Positions 26,222 to 34,839 of a stretch of DNA of 64,000 bases are shown one piece after another; the stretch's first letter is position 1; each line of letters starts with the position of its first letter. The stretch is taken from assembly GCA_964573285.1 (NCBI GenBank), contig CAZNJD010000005.1:1-64000 (forward strand), written 5' to 3'. Both the position numbers and the translations under genes were made by a program. Under the pieces are notes generated by a model. That model was not told where the DNA came from and searched no databases. It saw only the letters and a list, made by a program, of their open reading frames with translations. This DNA is from UBA1140 sp964573285. Lineage in GTDB: Bacteria; Campylobacterota; Campylobacteria; Campylobacterales; Sulfurovaceae.

Positions 26222-27532
26222 TTACTTCTCTAATGCCATTCTAACAATGTCAGTGACATGTGTCTCTGGTCCATAAACATGAATATCAAGACCTAATCTA
26301 TCTGCTGCTTCTTTAATATCTTTTAAACCTTTTTCATAATTTGGTCCACCTCTTCTTACATAAATAACTGTTTTATGTGCTTTTAACTTATCTGCATAAA
26401 TTTCAAATGCTTGGATAATACCTGTAAATGTTTTAGCTACATCTGTAAAGTTTGCAATAGCACCACCAATGATAAGTACTTTTCCTCTAGGGTCATCATA
26501 TCTTGTCATAAGGTCAAAGATAGTCTCTGCATAAAATTTAGTCTCACCTGTTGTTGGACCTCCACTATACTCACCATAGTTTGCCAAATCTTCAACACCT
26601 GCAAAATCAGCAATAGTATCAGCATAAACAACTGATGCACCACCACCTGCAACCATTGTCCAAATTCGACCAGTTGGGTTAAGAATAGTTAACTTCAATG
26701 AAGCACCTGACTTACTATCAGCTTCTGCAATAGCTTTCTCTTCAACTGATTGGTCTTCCATACCAAATGATGTTGGAAATTCTATATCACCCCAAGCATC
26801 TCTCATCATAAATCCTGCAGTATCATCAAGTCGTGCCACAAGGTCAAGAATAGCCATCTCACCATTATCAAGCATAACTATTGGATTGATTTCAAGATAT
26901 GCGAAATTCATATCTCTATAGAATTTAAAAAATTGAATAGCAAATGATGCAAATGCTGTTTTGTTAGTATCTGGAATATCAGTAGGAATATGTGCTTTTA
27001 CCACTTTTTCCATATCAGCATCTGACATATTAATTGGAATATGAACCTCATTAACTTTATCATCCCAACCCTCTTCAACTTCCATGCCGCCTTCTGCTGA
27101 CATGAAAAGGACATCATCTTCACCAACAGTTGTTGCAGAGATATAATACTCTTGTTCTTGTGTATGAGGAGTAAATGGCTCAATAATAAAATGTGTTAAA
27201 TGACCTTTTTCTCCAGAAAGAAGTGTTACCTCATGTGACTGTTTTTCATCAATCCAATTTGCAGCCTCTTCTAAAGTAACATCACCTGGTTTGGTTGTTC
27301 TAAACAAAACAAGGTCATTTTTACCTCTTTTCCCAAATAACATATCAGGCTTAGCAACCAAAGCTTCTTGATTTAGCCATTCAAAGCCATGTTCTTTTGC
27401 TTTTTCTCTTAATTCATCTCCACTAGTAACCAATACTGATTTAAATCCATAATGAAAACCATCAAAATATTCGTTCCAATGTCTGGCAAATATTGCTTTA
27501 CCATCATATTCTCTAATCGCTTTTTGAGCCAT
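26222..27532 (-). CDS. aclB: ATP-citrate lyase, small subunit (AclB)
   Basis: The 436-residue ATP-grasp-containing subunit that binds nucleotide and activates citrate. It resembles succinyl-CoA synthetase beta: an ATP-grasp domain over the N-terminal 240 residues (with FAYLEINPIVMLDNGEMAIL as the metal-binding signature), then a flavodoxin-like CoA/citrate domain (GPTTGETKFYAETIF, GKVLIIGGAIANFTDVAKTF). It is the first gene of the aclBA operon, with AAAGGAG just before the ATG at 27532. Confidence 0.95.
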   Translation of the reverse strand: MAQKAIREYDGKAIFARHWNEYFDGFHYGFKSVLVTSGDELREKAKEHGFEWLNQEALVAKPDMLFGKRGKNDLVLFRTTKPGDVTLEEAANWIDEKQSHEVTLLSGEKGHLTHFIIEPFTPHTQEQEYYISATTVGEDDVLFMSAEGGMEVEEGWDDKVNEVHIPINMSDADMEKVVKAHIPTDIPDTNKTAFASFAIQFFKFYRDMNFAYLEINPIVMLDNGEMAILDLVARLDDTAGFMMRDAWGDIEFPTSFGMEDQSVEEKAIAEADSKSGASLKLTILNPTGRIWTMVAGGGASVVYADTIADFAGVEDLANYGEYSGGPTTGETKFYAETIFDLMTRYDDPRGKVLIIGGAIANFTDVAKTFTGIIQAFEIYADKLKAHKTVIYVRRGGPNYEKGLKDIKEAADRLGLDIHVYGPETHVTDIVRMALEK

Positions 27533-27623
27533 TGAGTTCTCCTTTATTGAATGTGTTGCGTAATTCTACCATTAGGTGAGTATATTTTATATTTTTGATA
27601 CGAATTGTCACTATAAGTTTTAT

Positions 27624-28733
27624 TTAATTGTGTATTTTAGGAACATCTATATCTTTGCACTCATCTATCCCATAATATTTTAATTGATACTGCATTTTTT
27701 CGCGTTTTGCAGTGTAACAATTTTGCCCTATTTGGGATAATTTTAATTTCATCCAATATGGTTTATAGAATGGATAAGCAAAATGTTCTGTTTTGTCTTT
27801 AAGTAGAAAAAAAAGAGGTTTATGAAATACAATAATCAAAGAGCTAAAGAGTAATGAACCCATAACAATTTTATACCCCGATCTATAACCTTTTTGAAAT
27901 TGAGGTAACCTAACTAATAGAGTTTTATGATATATAACTAACATTAAAACAACAGCTACGATAACATAAGGAGCAAAATCTGTCATAATAACCCTTTGAC
28001 GCAAAGAGAGTAGAACAGAGAGAATAAATGCAGTAAAAGATATGTACCATAATATATCCTTTTTCTCACGAAGCCATATTCGATATAGTGCATAAAAAAA
28101 GTAGATAAATACCAAAGGAGAAAAAAGAGCTACATAGAGTCCCAAAAGCTCCAAAAATTTACCTTTTGGTTTACCTCCAATATCTAATCCATTAAAATAC
28201 AATAAGCTAATAGCCGTAAATATTATAGATATAGCAAATAGTTTACTATCTCGTTTAAATGCAAAATAAAGAGATAAAGAGATAAAGAAGATAATAGAAG
28301 CATCATGAACAAACAGAAGTAGAAGCATAACAACTCCCTCCCCTACTATCTGTTTTTTATTATGTAATATAATAAACACCAAAACCAATGTAATAACAAA
28401 CACAGCAATATTAACTATCACTGATGCTGTAATAATACCAGGTAATAGTGCAAAAATTGTTGTAGCCAGATAACTATCATCATCTCTCTTAAAATATATT
28501 TTACTCATTAAAAAAAAGAGATATATATTCAAAAGACCAAATAATAAAAAAGGTAAACGAAAATCCAATCCATTATTGAAATATCCTTCAAATAAATGAG
28601 TAGCATAGTGTAATAATTTAGTATCAGTATAAAAAACTTTTGCTTCATTTGGACCAATAGGCAACTCTATGGCTAAATAAAATAGTGCTATTACATACAA
28701 GAATATAAATAGATAGAATTGTCTATTTGTCAT
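27624..28733 (-). CDS. Polytopic membrane protein, GT39/ArnT-like
   Basis: About nine to ten predicted membrane helices in 369 residues. The first extracytoplasmic loop (ELPIGPNEAKVFYTDTKLLH) sits where ArnT/PMT-family glycosyltransferases carry their catalytic Asp-Glu, but here reads NEAK, so activity is uncertain. A C-terminal non-membrane tail contains two cysteines (NCYTAKR, DECKDI). It is divergent from a PAP2/ArnT/GT2/flippase cluster, suggesting a role in the same lipid-linked sugar pathway. The specific function is unknown. Confidence 0.6.
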   Translation of the reverse strand: MTNRQFYLFIFLYVIALFYLAIELPIGPNEAKVFYTDTKLLHYATHLFEGYFNNGLDFRLPFLLFGLLNIYLFFLMSKIYFKRDDDSYLATTIFALLPGIITASVIVNIAVFVITLVLVFIILHNKKQIVGEGVVMLLLLFVHDASIIFFISLSLYFAFKRDSKLFAISIIFTAISLLYFNGLDIGGKPKGKFLELLGLYVALFSPLVFIYFFYALYRIWLREKKDILWYISFTAFILSVLLSLRQRVIMTDFAPYVIVAVVLMLVIYHKTLLVRLPQFQKGYRSGYKIVMGSLLFSSLIIVFHKPLFFLLKDKTEHFAYPFYKPYWMKLKLSQIGQNCYTAKREKMQYQLKYYGIDECKDIDVPKIHN

Positions 28734-28835
28734 ATTTGACCTTTGATATTTAAAATAAAAAGCATTTTAACACAAATTTAAAAAAAATGTGATACTATTT
28801 TTAGAATTTTTCATAAGTTATCCCTAAGGTTTTTA

Positions 28836-29438
28836 ATGTTCAAAACAACAGAGTACATATTTTTTATACTAACAGTTATTATAACTATTCTATTATACCA
28901 ATTTGCAGATAAGCAGATTGCTACATATTTTTATACACTACCTCATCATGGGATTAAAGAGTTTTTTCATTTTATGACTAGATTTGGCAAAAGTGAATGG
29001 TATCTTATCCCATCTATTTTACTATTTTGGTATTTTAGAAAAAAAGAGCAGAGAAGATATGCCTCTATGGCTCTATATATCTTTATGACAAATATTATAG
29101 CAGGAGTTGTTGTTTGGTTTATCAAAGTTCCTTTTGGACGGATGCGACCTGAATTCTATCTAAAAGATAATCTATATGGTTTTGAGTGGTTTGAAATAAA
29201 TCATAAAATAACCTCTTTTCCATCAGGACATACAATTACTGCTATATCAACTGCCGTTGGATTGAGTCTGCTTTTTCCAAAATATAAGTATATCTTTATC
29301 TCTTTTGGTATTATAGTAGCACTAAGTAGAGTTGTAGGAACAGAACACTTTATGAGTGATGTTGTTTTTGCCTCTTTTTTGGGGACTATGGTAGCTACTC
29401 TTTTATATCCATATTATTTGAAAAAGGAGTCATTATGA
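28836..29438 (+). CDS. PAP2 family lipid phosphatase
   Basis: Membrane phosphatase of 200 residues with the three type 2 phosphatidic acid phosphatase motifs: KVPFGRMRP (K-x6-RP), PSGHT, and SRVVGTEHFMSD (SR-x5-H-x3-D). Six predicted helices surround them. Likely substrates are undecaprenyl pyrophosphate or lipid A phosphate. The overlap with the ArnT-like gene (ATGA) suggests recycling of the lipid carrier used there. Exact specificity is not determinable. Confidence 0.88.
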   Translation: MFKTTEYIFFILTVIITILLYQFADKQIATYFYTLPHHGIKEFFHFMTRFGKSEWYLIPSILLFWYFRKKEQRRYASMALYIFMTNIIAGVVVWFIKVPFGRMRPEFYLKDNLYGFEWFEINHKITSFPSGHTITAISTAVGLSLLFPKYKYIFISFGIIVALSRVVGTEHFMSDVVFASFLGTMVATLLYPYYLKKESL

Positions 29439-30967
29439 ATGTTGATATAGAAAAAAAGGCTATTCCTATTTTACTATTTTTTATACTTATAGCTTTCTTT
29501 ATTCCACTATCTCTAGCTCCTCTATTTGACCTTGATGAGGGTGCATTTAGTGAAGCAACTAGAGAGATGTTGGTAGGTAAAGATTATATAACCACTTATC
29601 TAAATGGAGAGTTACGATTTGATAAACCTATCCTAATCTATTGGTTTCAACTCTTAAGTATTAAAACATTTGGACTAAATGAGTTTGCACTTAGATTTCC
29701 ATCAGCTATTGCAGGAGCTTTCTGGGCTGGAGGTATTTATCTTTTTAGCAAAAAACTATTTAATATCAAAATAGCATTTTTTGCCACTCTATTTATGATT
29801 AGCTCACTACAGATAAATATGATTGCCAAAGCATCAATTGCTGACTCACTACTCAATCTATGTATAGCTCTATCTATGTTTGGGATATATCTATTTTTCC
29901 ATAATAGAGAGAATAGATATGTATATTGGACATTTCTATTTATAGCCCTTGGGACATTAACCAAAGGACCTATCGCTATTATGATACCTCTTATAGTTAG
30001 TCTGATACTCTTTATCACTAAAAAAGAGTTTAAACTATGGCTCAAAATGGTTTTTAACCCTATAGGTATTTTAATCTTTTTAGTTGTTGCCCTACCTTGG
30101 TATATAGCTGAATATATAGCACAAGGAGAACTATTTATTGATGGCTTTTTCTTTAAACATAACCTAAGCCGTTTTAGCTCTCCAATGGAAGCACATAGTG
30201 GAAGTATATTTTATTTTATACCTGTACTTATTGTTGGTATGATGCCTTTTACCTATTTTGTTATCAAAGCTATTAGTAGAGTAAAAAGCTATATAAAAGA
30301 TGATTTAAAGCTATATTTATTTATATGGTTTGCTTTTGTATTTATATTTTTCTCTTTTTCTGGAACGAAACTACCTCACTATATAATATATGGTTATACT
30401 CCTATGTTTATTTTATCTGCTTTATATATAAATAATTTTAATAAAAAATGGTTGATATATCCACTTATAGGTTTTTTGATACTCTTGCTATTTTTACCTG
30501 ATATTGCCACCATATTACAAGAGTCTATAAGAGATAAATTAGCTGTGATACTTATCCAAACTGCTTATAATACATTTGATATATGGTATAGAGTATCAAT
30601 TATACTACTAATTATATTTCTAATTTGGGTCTATAGAAAAGTAAAATCCAATGATACTATACTCCTATTAGTGGCTCTATCTATGATAATTATAGTCAAT
30701 TATATTACTATACCAACTTATGGAAAACTAATGCAACAACCTATCAAAGAGGCAGGACTATTAGCCAAAAATAGAGGATATAAAGATATAATTTCATATA
30801 AAGTAAATACTCCATCATTTAATGTATATTATGAGGGTTTAGTCTCTAAAGCCAAACCCCAAATAGGAGATATAGTATTTACCAAAGTTCCAAAACTAAA
30901 AGATTTCAAAGCATACCAAACACTCTATAGAAAAAATGGATTTGCACTAATAAAGGTAGAAAAATAA
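29435..30967 (+). CDS. ArnT-like lipid-linked glycosyltransferase (GT83/GT39)
   Basis: Integral-membrane glycosyltransferase of 510 residues using undecaprenyl-phosphate sugars on the periplasmic side. The catalytic Asp-Glu is in APLFDLDEGAFSEATREM (first loop), and RFDKPILIYWFQLLSIKTFG matches the family's following K-P-P/L-Y-W region. FSGTKLPHYIIYGYTPMF is the late conserved motif. About 12 helices are present. Stop and start overlaps tie it to PAP2 (4 bp) and GT2 (1 bp). The target may be lipid A or another surface glycan. Confidence 0.85.
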   Translation: MNVDIEKKAIPILLFFILIAFFIPLSLAPLFDLDEGAFSEATREMLVGKDYITTYLNGELRFDKPILIYWFQLLSIKTFGLNEFALRFPSAIAGAFWAGGIYLFSKKLFNIKIAFFATLFMISSLQINMIAKASIADSLLNLCIALSMFGIYLFFHNRENRYVYWTFLFIALGTLTKGPIAIMIPLIVSLILFITKKEFKLWLKMVFNPIGILIFLVVALPWYIAEYIAQGELFIDGFFFKHNLSRFSSPMEAHSGSIFYFIPVLIVGMMPFTYFVIKAISRVKSYIKDDLKLYLFIWFAFVFIFFSFSGTKLPHYIIYGYTPMFILSALYINNFNKKWLIYPLIGFLILLLFLPDIATILQESIRDKLAVILIQTAYNTFDIWYRVSIILLIIFLIWVYRKVKSNDTILLLVALSMIIIVNYITIPTYGKLMQQPIKEAGLLAKNRGYKDIISYKVNTPSFNVYYEGLVSKAKPQIGDIVFTKVPKLKDFKAYQTLYRKNGFALIKVEK

Positions 30968-31908
30968 TGAAAAAACTCTCACTAGTAGTTCCTATGATGA
31001 ACGAAGAAGAAAATGTAGCTCCTCTTTTCCAAGCAGTACGAGAAGCTTTAAAAGATATAGATTATGAGTTTATACTAGTTGATGATGGTTCAACAGATAA
31101 AACAGTAGAAAAGATGAAAGAGTTAGCAGATGAGAGAACTAAAATCTTAGTATTCAATCGTAACTCTGGACAAACTCAAGCAATGGCAGCAGGAATTGAG
31201 GTAGCACAAGGTGAACTAATAGCAACTATTGATGGAGATTTACAAAACGACCCAACAGATATTCCACTTATGATAGAAAAATTAGAGAGTGAAAATTGGG
31301 ATGTAGTTGCAGGAAGACGACTCAAACGACAAGATGGTATCTTCTTGCGTAAAATCCCAAGCAAAATAGCAAACTGGATTATTCGTAAAACCACAAAAGT
31401 ATATCTAAATGATTATGGCTGTACACTCAAAGTTTATAAAAGTAATGTAGCCAAAAACTTAGGATTATATGGAGAATTACATAGATTTATCCCCGTATTA
31501 GCTAAAATGTATGGAGCTAAAATAGTAGAGATGGATGTCAAACATCATGCAAGAATACATGGTGAGTCTAAATATGGAATAGGTAGAACTTTCAAAGTAG
31601 TTAGTGACCTACTTTTAATACTATTTATGCAAAAGTATAAAACAAAACCTATGCACCTATTTGGAGGACTAGGTGTTGCCTCTTTTGGAGCAGGATTTAT
31701 AATAAATCTATATCTATTAATTCTAAAGATATTTGGCTATGATATTGGAGGAAGACCACTATTAACTCTAGGAATTGTACTTCTAATTACTGGTATCCAA
31801 CTCATTACTACAGGATTTTTGGCTGAACTAATTATGCGTACATATTATGAGTCACAAAACAAAACTCCATATACAATCAAAGAGACATTTATTGGTAAAT
31901 CTAAATAA
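30967..31908 (+). CDS. Glycosyltransferase family 2, polyprenyl-phosphate sugar transferase (ArnC/DPM1-like)
   Basis: GT-A enzyme of 313 residues that loads a sugar on undecaprenyl phosphate. Motifs: VPMMNEEENV (9-18), VDDGSTDK (nucleotide-binding DD), DGDLQNDP (DxD-like) and GRRLKRQDGIFLRKIPSK near the active site. Two C-terminal helices (about 230-255 and 265-290) anchor it, as in ArnC/GtrB. It is placed between an ArnT-like transferase and a flippase-like protein, forming a complete charge/flip/transfer set. Confidence 0.9.
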   Translation: MKKLSLVVPMMNEEENVAPLFQAVREALKDIDYEFILVDDGSTDKTVEKMKELADERTKILVFNRNSGQTQAMAAGIEVAQGELIATIDGDLQNDPTDIPLMIEKLESENWDVVAGRRLKRQDGIFLRKIPSKIANWIIRKTTKVYLNDYGCTLKVYKSNVAKNLGLYGELHRFIPVLAKMYGAKIVEMDVKHHARIHGESKYGIGRTFKVVSDLLLILFMQKYKTKPMHLFGGLGVASFGAGFIINLYLLILKIFGYDIGGRPLLTLGIVLLITGIQLITTGFLAELIMRTYYESQNKTPYTIKETFIGKSK

Positions 31909-32734
31909 AAAACTACTCAAAATAGCTATAAAAATCATTCTAACTTTTATAGCTCTCTATTTTGTATTTTCCAAAATAGAGTTAAAAGAGGTTCAGAAGA
32001 TTATTACTCATGCCAATATTTGGTATTTACTTTTGGCTCTACTATTTTTAAATCTATCCAAAATTTTAAGTTCTCTTCGACTAAATATCTATTTCTCATA
32101 TATAGGAGTTAAAATTTCAGAGATTTATGCTCTAAAACTCTACTATATAGGTATGTTTTATAATCTATTTTTACCAGGTGGAGTTGGAGGAGATGGATAT
32201 AAAATCTATCTCCTCAAAAAATCTCATAATACCAAAGTATCCACACTTATTACAGCTACCCTATTAGATAGACTTAGTGGGCTTACCCCCCTACTCTTTT
32301 TCGCTGGATTACTTTTTATTAGTAGTGATTTTTATCATAAATATATATGGCTTGATTGGATAGCTATCATAGGAACTACAACTATTTTCCCTATTTTTTA
32401 TCTTATTAATCTATGGTTTTTCAAAGGATATATAGAGATATTTTTCCAAACTACTCTCGTAGGCTCAGGAGTTCAATTACTTCAATTAATCAGTGCATTT
32501 TTTATAGTTTATGCTATTGGATATAATAGTGATATGTTGATATTTTTGACACTATTTCTCATATCATCCGTCATGGCTGTTTTACCTATTAGTATAGGAG
32601 GAGTTGGAGTTAGAGAGTTAACATTTCTATATGGATTAACTCTTCTTGAAATAGATGCAGATGGTGGAGTAGCCTTCTCTTTACTATTTTTTTTGATTAG
32701 TGCTTTATCATCACTTTTAGGAGCTTTTTTATAA
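31892..32734 (+). CDS. Flippase-like / lysylphosphatidylglycerol synthase TM-domain protein
   Basis: Membrane protein of the LPG_synthase_TM (UPF0104/AglD-like) family with about seven helices. Diagnostic are LPGGVGGDGYK (first loop) and SIGGVGVREL (second). Such proteins often accompany polyprenyl-sugar transferases and are suspected flippases. TTG 31892 is chosen as start (M-V-N-L-N-K-K-L-L-K). The ATG at 31847 would overlap the GT2 gene by 62 bp without a ribosome-binding site. The start remains uncertain. Confidence 0.78.
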   Translation: MVNLNKKLLKIAIKIILTFIALYFVFSKIELKEVQKIITHANIWYLLLALLFLNLSKILSSLRLNIYFSYIGVKISEIYALKLYYIGMFYNLFLPGGVGGDGYKIYLLKKSHNTKVSTLITATLLDRLSGLTPLLFFAGLLFISSDFYHKYIWLDWIAIIGTTTIFPIFYLINLWFFKGYIEIFFQTTLVGSGVQLLQLISAFFIVYAIGYNSDMLIFLTLFLISSVMAVLPISIGGVGVRELTFLYGLTLLEIDADGGVAFSLLFFLISALSSLLGAFL

Positions 32735-32794
32735 CTTTAAAAAATTATTCAATATTTTATACTCATAAAGAACTCTGGATGAAATTTATCCCAT

Positions 32795-32917
32795 CTATTT
32801 TTTATTATCTTCCTCTTTTGGTTCTTTATCACCTCTAGCTATAAGATATTTACCATACATCATTGCACCAACAACAACAAAAACTACTATATATGCTACC
32901 CAAGGTTCTCTATTCAT
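32795..32917 (-). CDS. 40-residue single-helix membrane protein coupled to rsfS
   Basis: A small gene whose ATG (32915-32917) shares one base with the rsfS stop (TAATG on the minus strand). It reads MNREPWVAYIVVFVVVGAMM, then YGKYLIARGDKEPKEEDNKK and a TAG stop. One transmembrane helix (about 8-21) is followed by a charged cytoplasmic-type tail. The start overlap with rsfS, the clean helix-plus-tail design and the lack of a competing frame support a real gene. Function unknown; it could be a partner of a membrane complex. Confidence 0.65.
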   Translation of the reverse strand: MNREPWVAYIVVFVVVGAMMYGKYLIARGDKEPKEEDNKK

Positions 32918-33261
32918 TATAATATCTCTGTTGGTTTTTTATTACTAATTTCAGTTAGAAACTCTTCTAGTGAATATGTTTGTCGTACTTCACTACTCAT
33001 TATATGTACCAATATATCACCCATATCAATTACTACCCAATCATCACTCTGGTCTATATGCAAAAATTCTTCTCCAAGTGGTTTGAGTTTCTCTTCTAGG
33101 TGAGTTGCTAGTGAGGAGGAGTGTTTACCACTAAGTGCATTGGCAAGTACTACTCTATCTACTATATAATCTACATTTTCTAAGTTAAATACCTCTAACT
33201 CATCTGCTTTTTTATCATCTAACTCTTTGATAATTCTCTCTACTCTATCATCTAAATTCAT
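32917..33261 (-). CDS. rsfS: Ribosomal silencing factor RsfS
   Basis: RsfS (YbeB/Iojap) binds ribosomal protein L14 and blocks subunit joining during starvation. The 114-residue length is normal. The family core is visible: DDKKADELEVFNLENV, then ANALSGKHSSSLATHLEEKL, and DWVVIDMGDILVHIMS with the conserved tryptophan/valine and D-x-G-D. It overlaps nadD by 4 bp (ATGA), the usual nadD-rsfS pairing in bacteria. Confidence 0.95.
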   Translation of the reverse strand: MNLDDRVERIIKELDDKKADELEVFNLENVDYIVDRVVLANALSGKHSSSLATHLEEKLKPLGEEFLHIDQSDDWVVIDMGDILVHIMSSEVRQTYSLEEFLTEISNKKPTEIL

Positions 33262-33773
33262 CTATTTTCATTATCCTTTTTATTTCTGATTTCTGTAGAA
33301 CTTATATTTGCATCTACTTGTACTATTTTGAAATCTCTTAGTTTTGAGGTATCTAGTTTATACCCATCTCTAGTTGCAATAACCCAAGTTATTTGAGTAT
33401 CTATATATTCAAAATTATACCATTTATCAATATTTTTTAGATTATCTGCTCCAATTATAAAATATTTAACACTATATATCTGTTGAAAATATTTTAATGT
33501 TTGTTCTATTTTGACACTTTGATGCTGATTTATCTCATAATCACTAACCTCAACGCTATGAAGATGATTAAACATTCTTTTTGATAATTGTAACCGTTTT
33601 TGTGGTGAGTAGTGAGATTTGCTTTTAAAAGGATTTAAAAATGCAGGAACAACAATGATTTTATCAATATCCAATATTTCCAAAGCATATTTAACAACCT
33701 CTCTATGTCCAAAGTGTGGAGGGTCGAAACTACCCCCAAAAAGGGCAATACTCTCTTCTATCTTTTTAAACAA
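33258..33773 (-). CDS. nadD: Nicotinate-nucleotide adenylyltransferase
   Basis: Transfers AMP to nicotinate mononucleotide in NAD synthesis. The nucleotidyltransferase signature GGSFDPPHFGH (about 14-24 from the chosen start) contains the (T/H)xGH-type motif. IIGADNLKNIDKW and the final ISSTEIRNK (the ISSTxIR motif) complete the active site. TTG 33773 is taken as start: AAAGG lies seven bases upstream and the protein then begins M-F-K-K-I-E-E-S close to the first strand. The ATG at 33815 would add a hydrophobic 14-residue extension without a good ribosome-binding site. Confidence 0.94.
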   Translation of the reverse strand: MFKKIEESIALFGGSFDPPHFGHREVVKYALEILDIDKIIVVPAFLNPFKSKSHYSPQKRLQLSKRMFNHLHSVEVSDYEINQHQSVKIEQTLKYFQQIYSVKYFIIGADNLKNIDKWYNFEYIDTQITWVIATRDGYKLDTSKLRDFKIVQVDANISSTEIRNKKDNENR

Positions 33774-33837
33774 AAAATAACCTTTAATTATGTAAGATAT
33801 AAAGAATTTTAGCATATTAAACTAAAGGTATAAATAG

Positions 33838-34830
33838 ATGGCAGTCAAAGTCGCAATAAATGGATTAGGTAGAATAGGTAGATGTGTAGCTCGAATTATA
33901 GCAGATAGAGATGATGTTGAGTTGGTTGCAGTTAATGCAAGTGGAGCTGAGAATATTATAGAGTATGGTTTGAAATATGATAGTGTACATGGTAAAAGAA
34001 TGGATGTCTATGTTCAAGATGGATTTGTCAATATTGGTAATACAAAAGCAAAACTATTTTCAGAAAGAGACCCCGCAAAAATAGGTTTTGCAGAGGCTGG
34101 TGCAGAGCTTGTTTTAGAATGTACAGGTGCATTTTTGACTCAAGAGTCGGTTCAAGCTTATTTGGATAATGGGATTAAAAAGGTTCTCTTTTCTGCTCCT
34201 GCCAAAGATGATACTCCTACATTTGTTATTGGTGCAAATGAAAAAGAGTATGCAGGTCAAAGTATAGTATCAAATGCGAGTTGTACTACTAATGGTTTAG
34301 CACCAGTTGCCAAAGTACTTGATGATAACTTTGGTATCAAATCAGGACTGATGACTACAATTCACTCATATACAGCATCACAACCTATTTTAGATGGAAA
34401 ACATAAATCAGACCCAAGAAAAGGTCGCTCAGGTGCTGTTAACTTAGTACCAAGTACAACAGGTGCAGCAAAAGCTATATCCAAAGTTTTACCTAATTTA
34501 GCAGGAAAACTAAATGGTCAAGCAATTAGAGTACCAACGCCTGATGTCTCAATGGTTGATTTGACTGTAATACTTGATAAAACTGTAACTCTTGATAAGG
34601 TTAAAAAAGCGTTCAAAGATGCAAGTGAGGGGTCACACAAAGGTATTTTGGGTGTTGATGAAGAGTATTGTGTATCTCAAGATTTTGTGGGAGAAGAGAG
34701 AAGTAGCGTTGTAGCTATGGATACTATTCAAGTAATAGGTGAGAATATGGTTAAAGTTTTATCATGGTATGATAATGAGTGGGGTTATTCATGTCGTTTA
34801 GTTGATATGGCTGTTCACATTAGTAAATAA
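33838..34830 (+). CDS. gapA: Glyceraldehyde-3-phosphate dehydrogenase, type I
   Basis: Interconverts glyceraldehyde-3-phosphate and 1,3-bisphosphoglycerate with NAD(P). It has 330 residues. The Rossmann motif NGLGRIGR is at 8-15. The catalytic Cys149 is in SNASCTTNGLAPVAK, the paired His is further on in TTIHSYTASQP, and SWYDNEWGYSCR is the C-terminal cofactor-binding motif. It is first in a gapA-pgk-tpiA operon with AAGGAG before pgk. In an autotroph this operon would mainly run toward sugars. Confidence 0.97.
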   Translation: MAVKVAINGLGRIGRCVARIIADRDDVELVAVNASGAENIIEYGLKYDSVHGKRMDVYVQDGFVNIGNTKAKLFSERDPAKIGFAEAGAELVLECTGAFLTQESVQAYLDNGIKKVLFSAPAKDDTPTFVIGANEKEYAGQSIVSNASCTTNGLAPVAKVLDDNFGIKSGLMTTIHSYTASQPILDGKHKSDPRKGRSGAVNLVPSTTGAAKAISKVLPNLAGKLNGQAIRVPTPDVSMVDLTVILDKTVTLDKVKKAFKDASEGSHKGILGVDEEYCVSQDFVGEERSSVVAMDTIQVIGENMVKVLSWYDNEWGYSCRLVDMAVHISK

Positions 34831-34839
34831 GGAGTTTTG

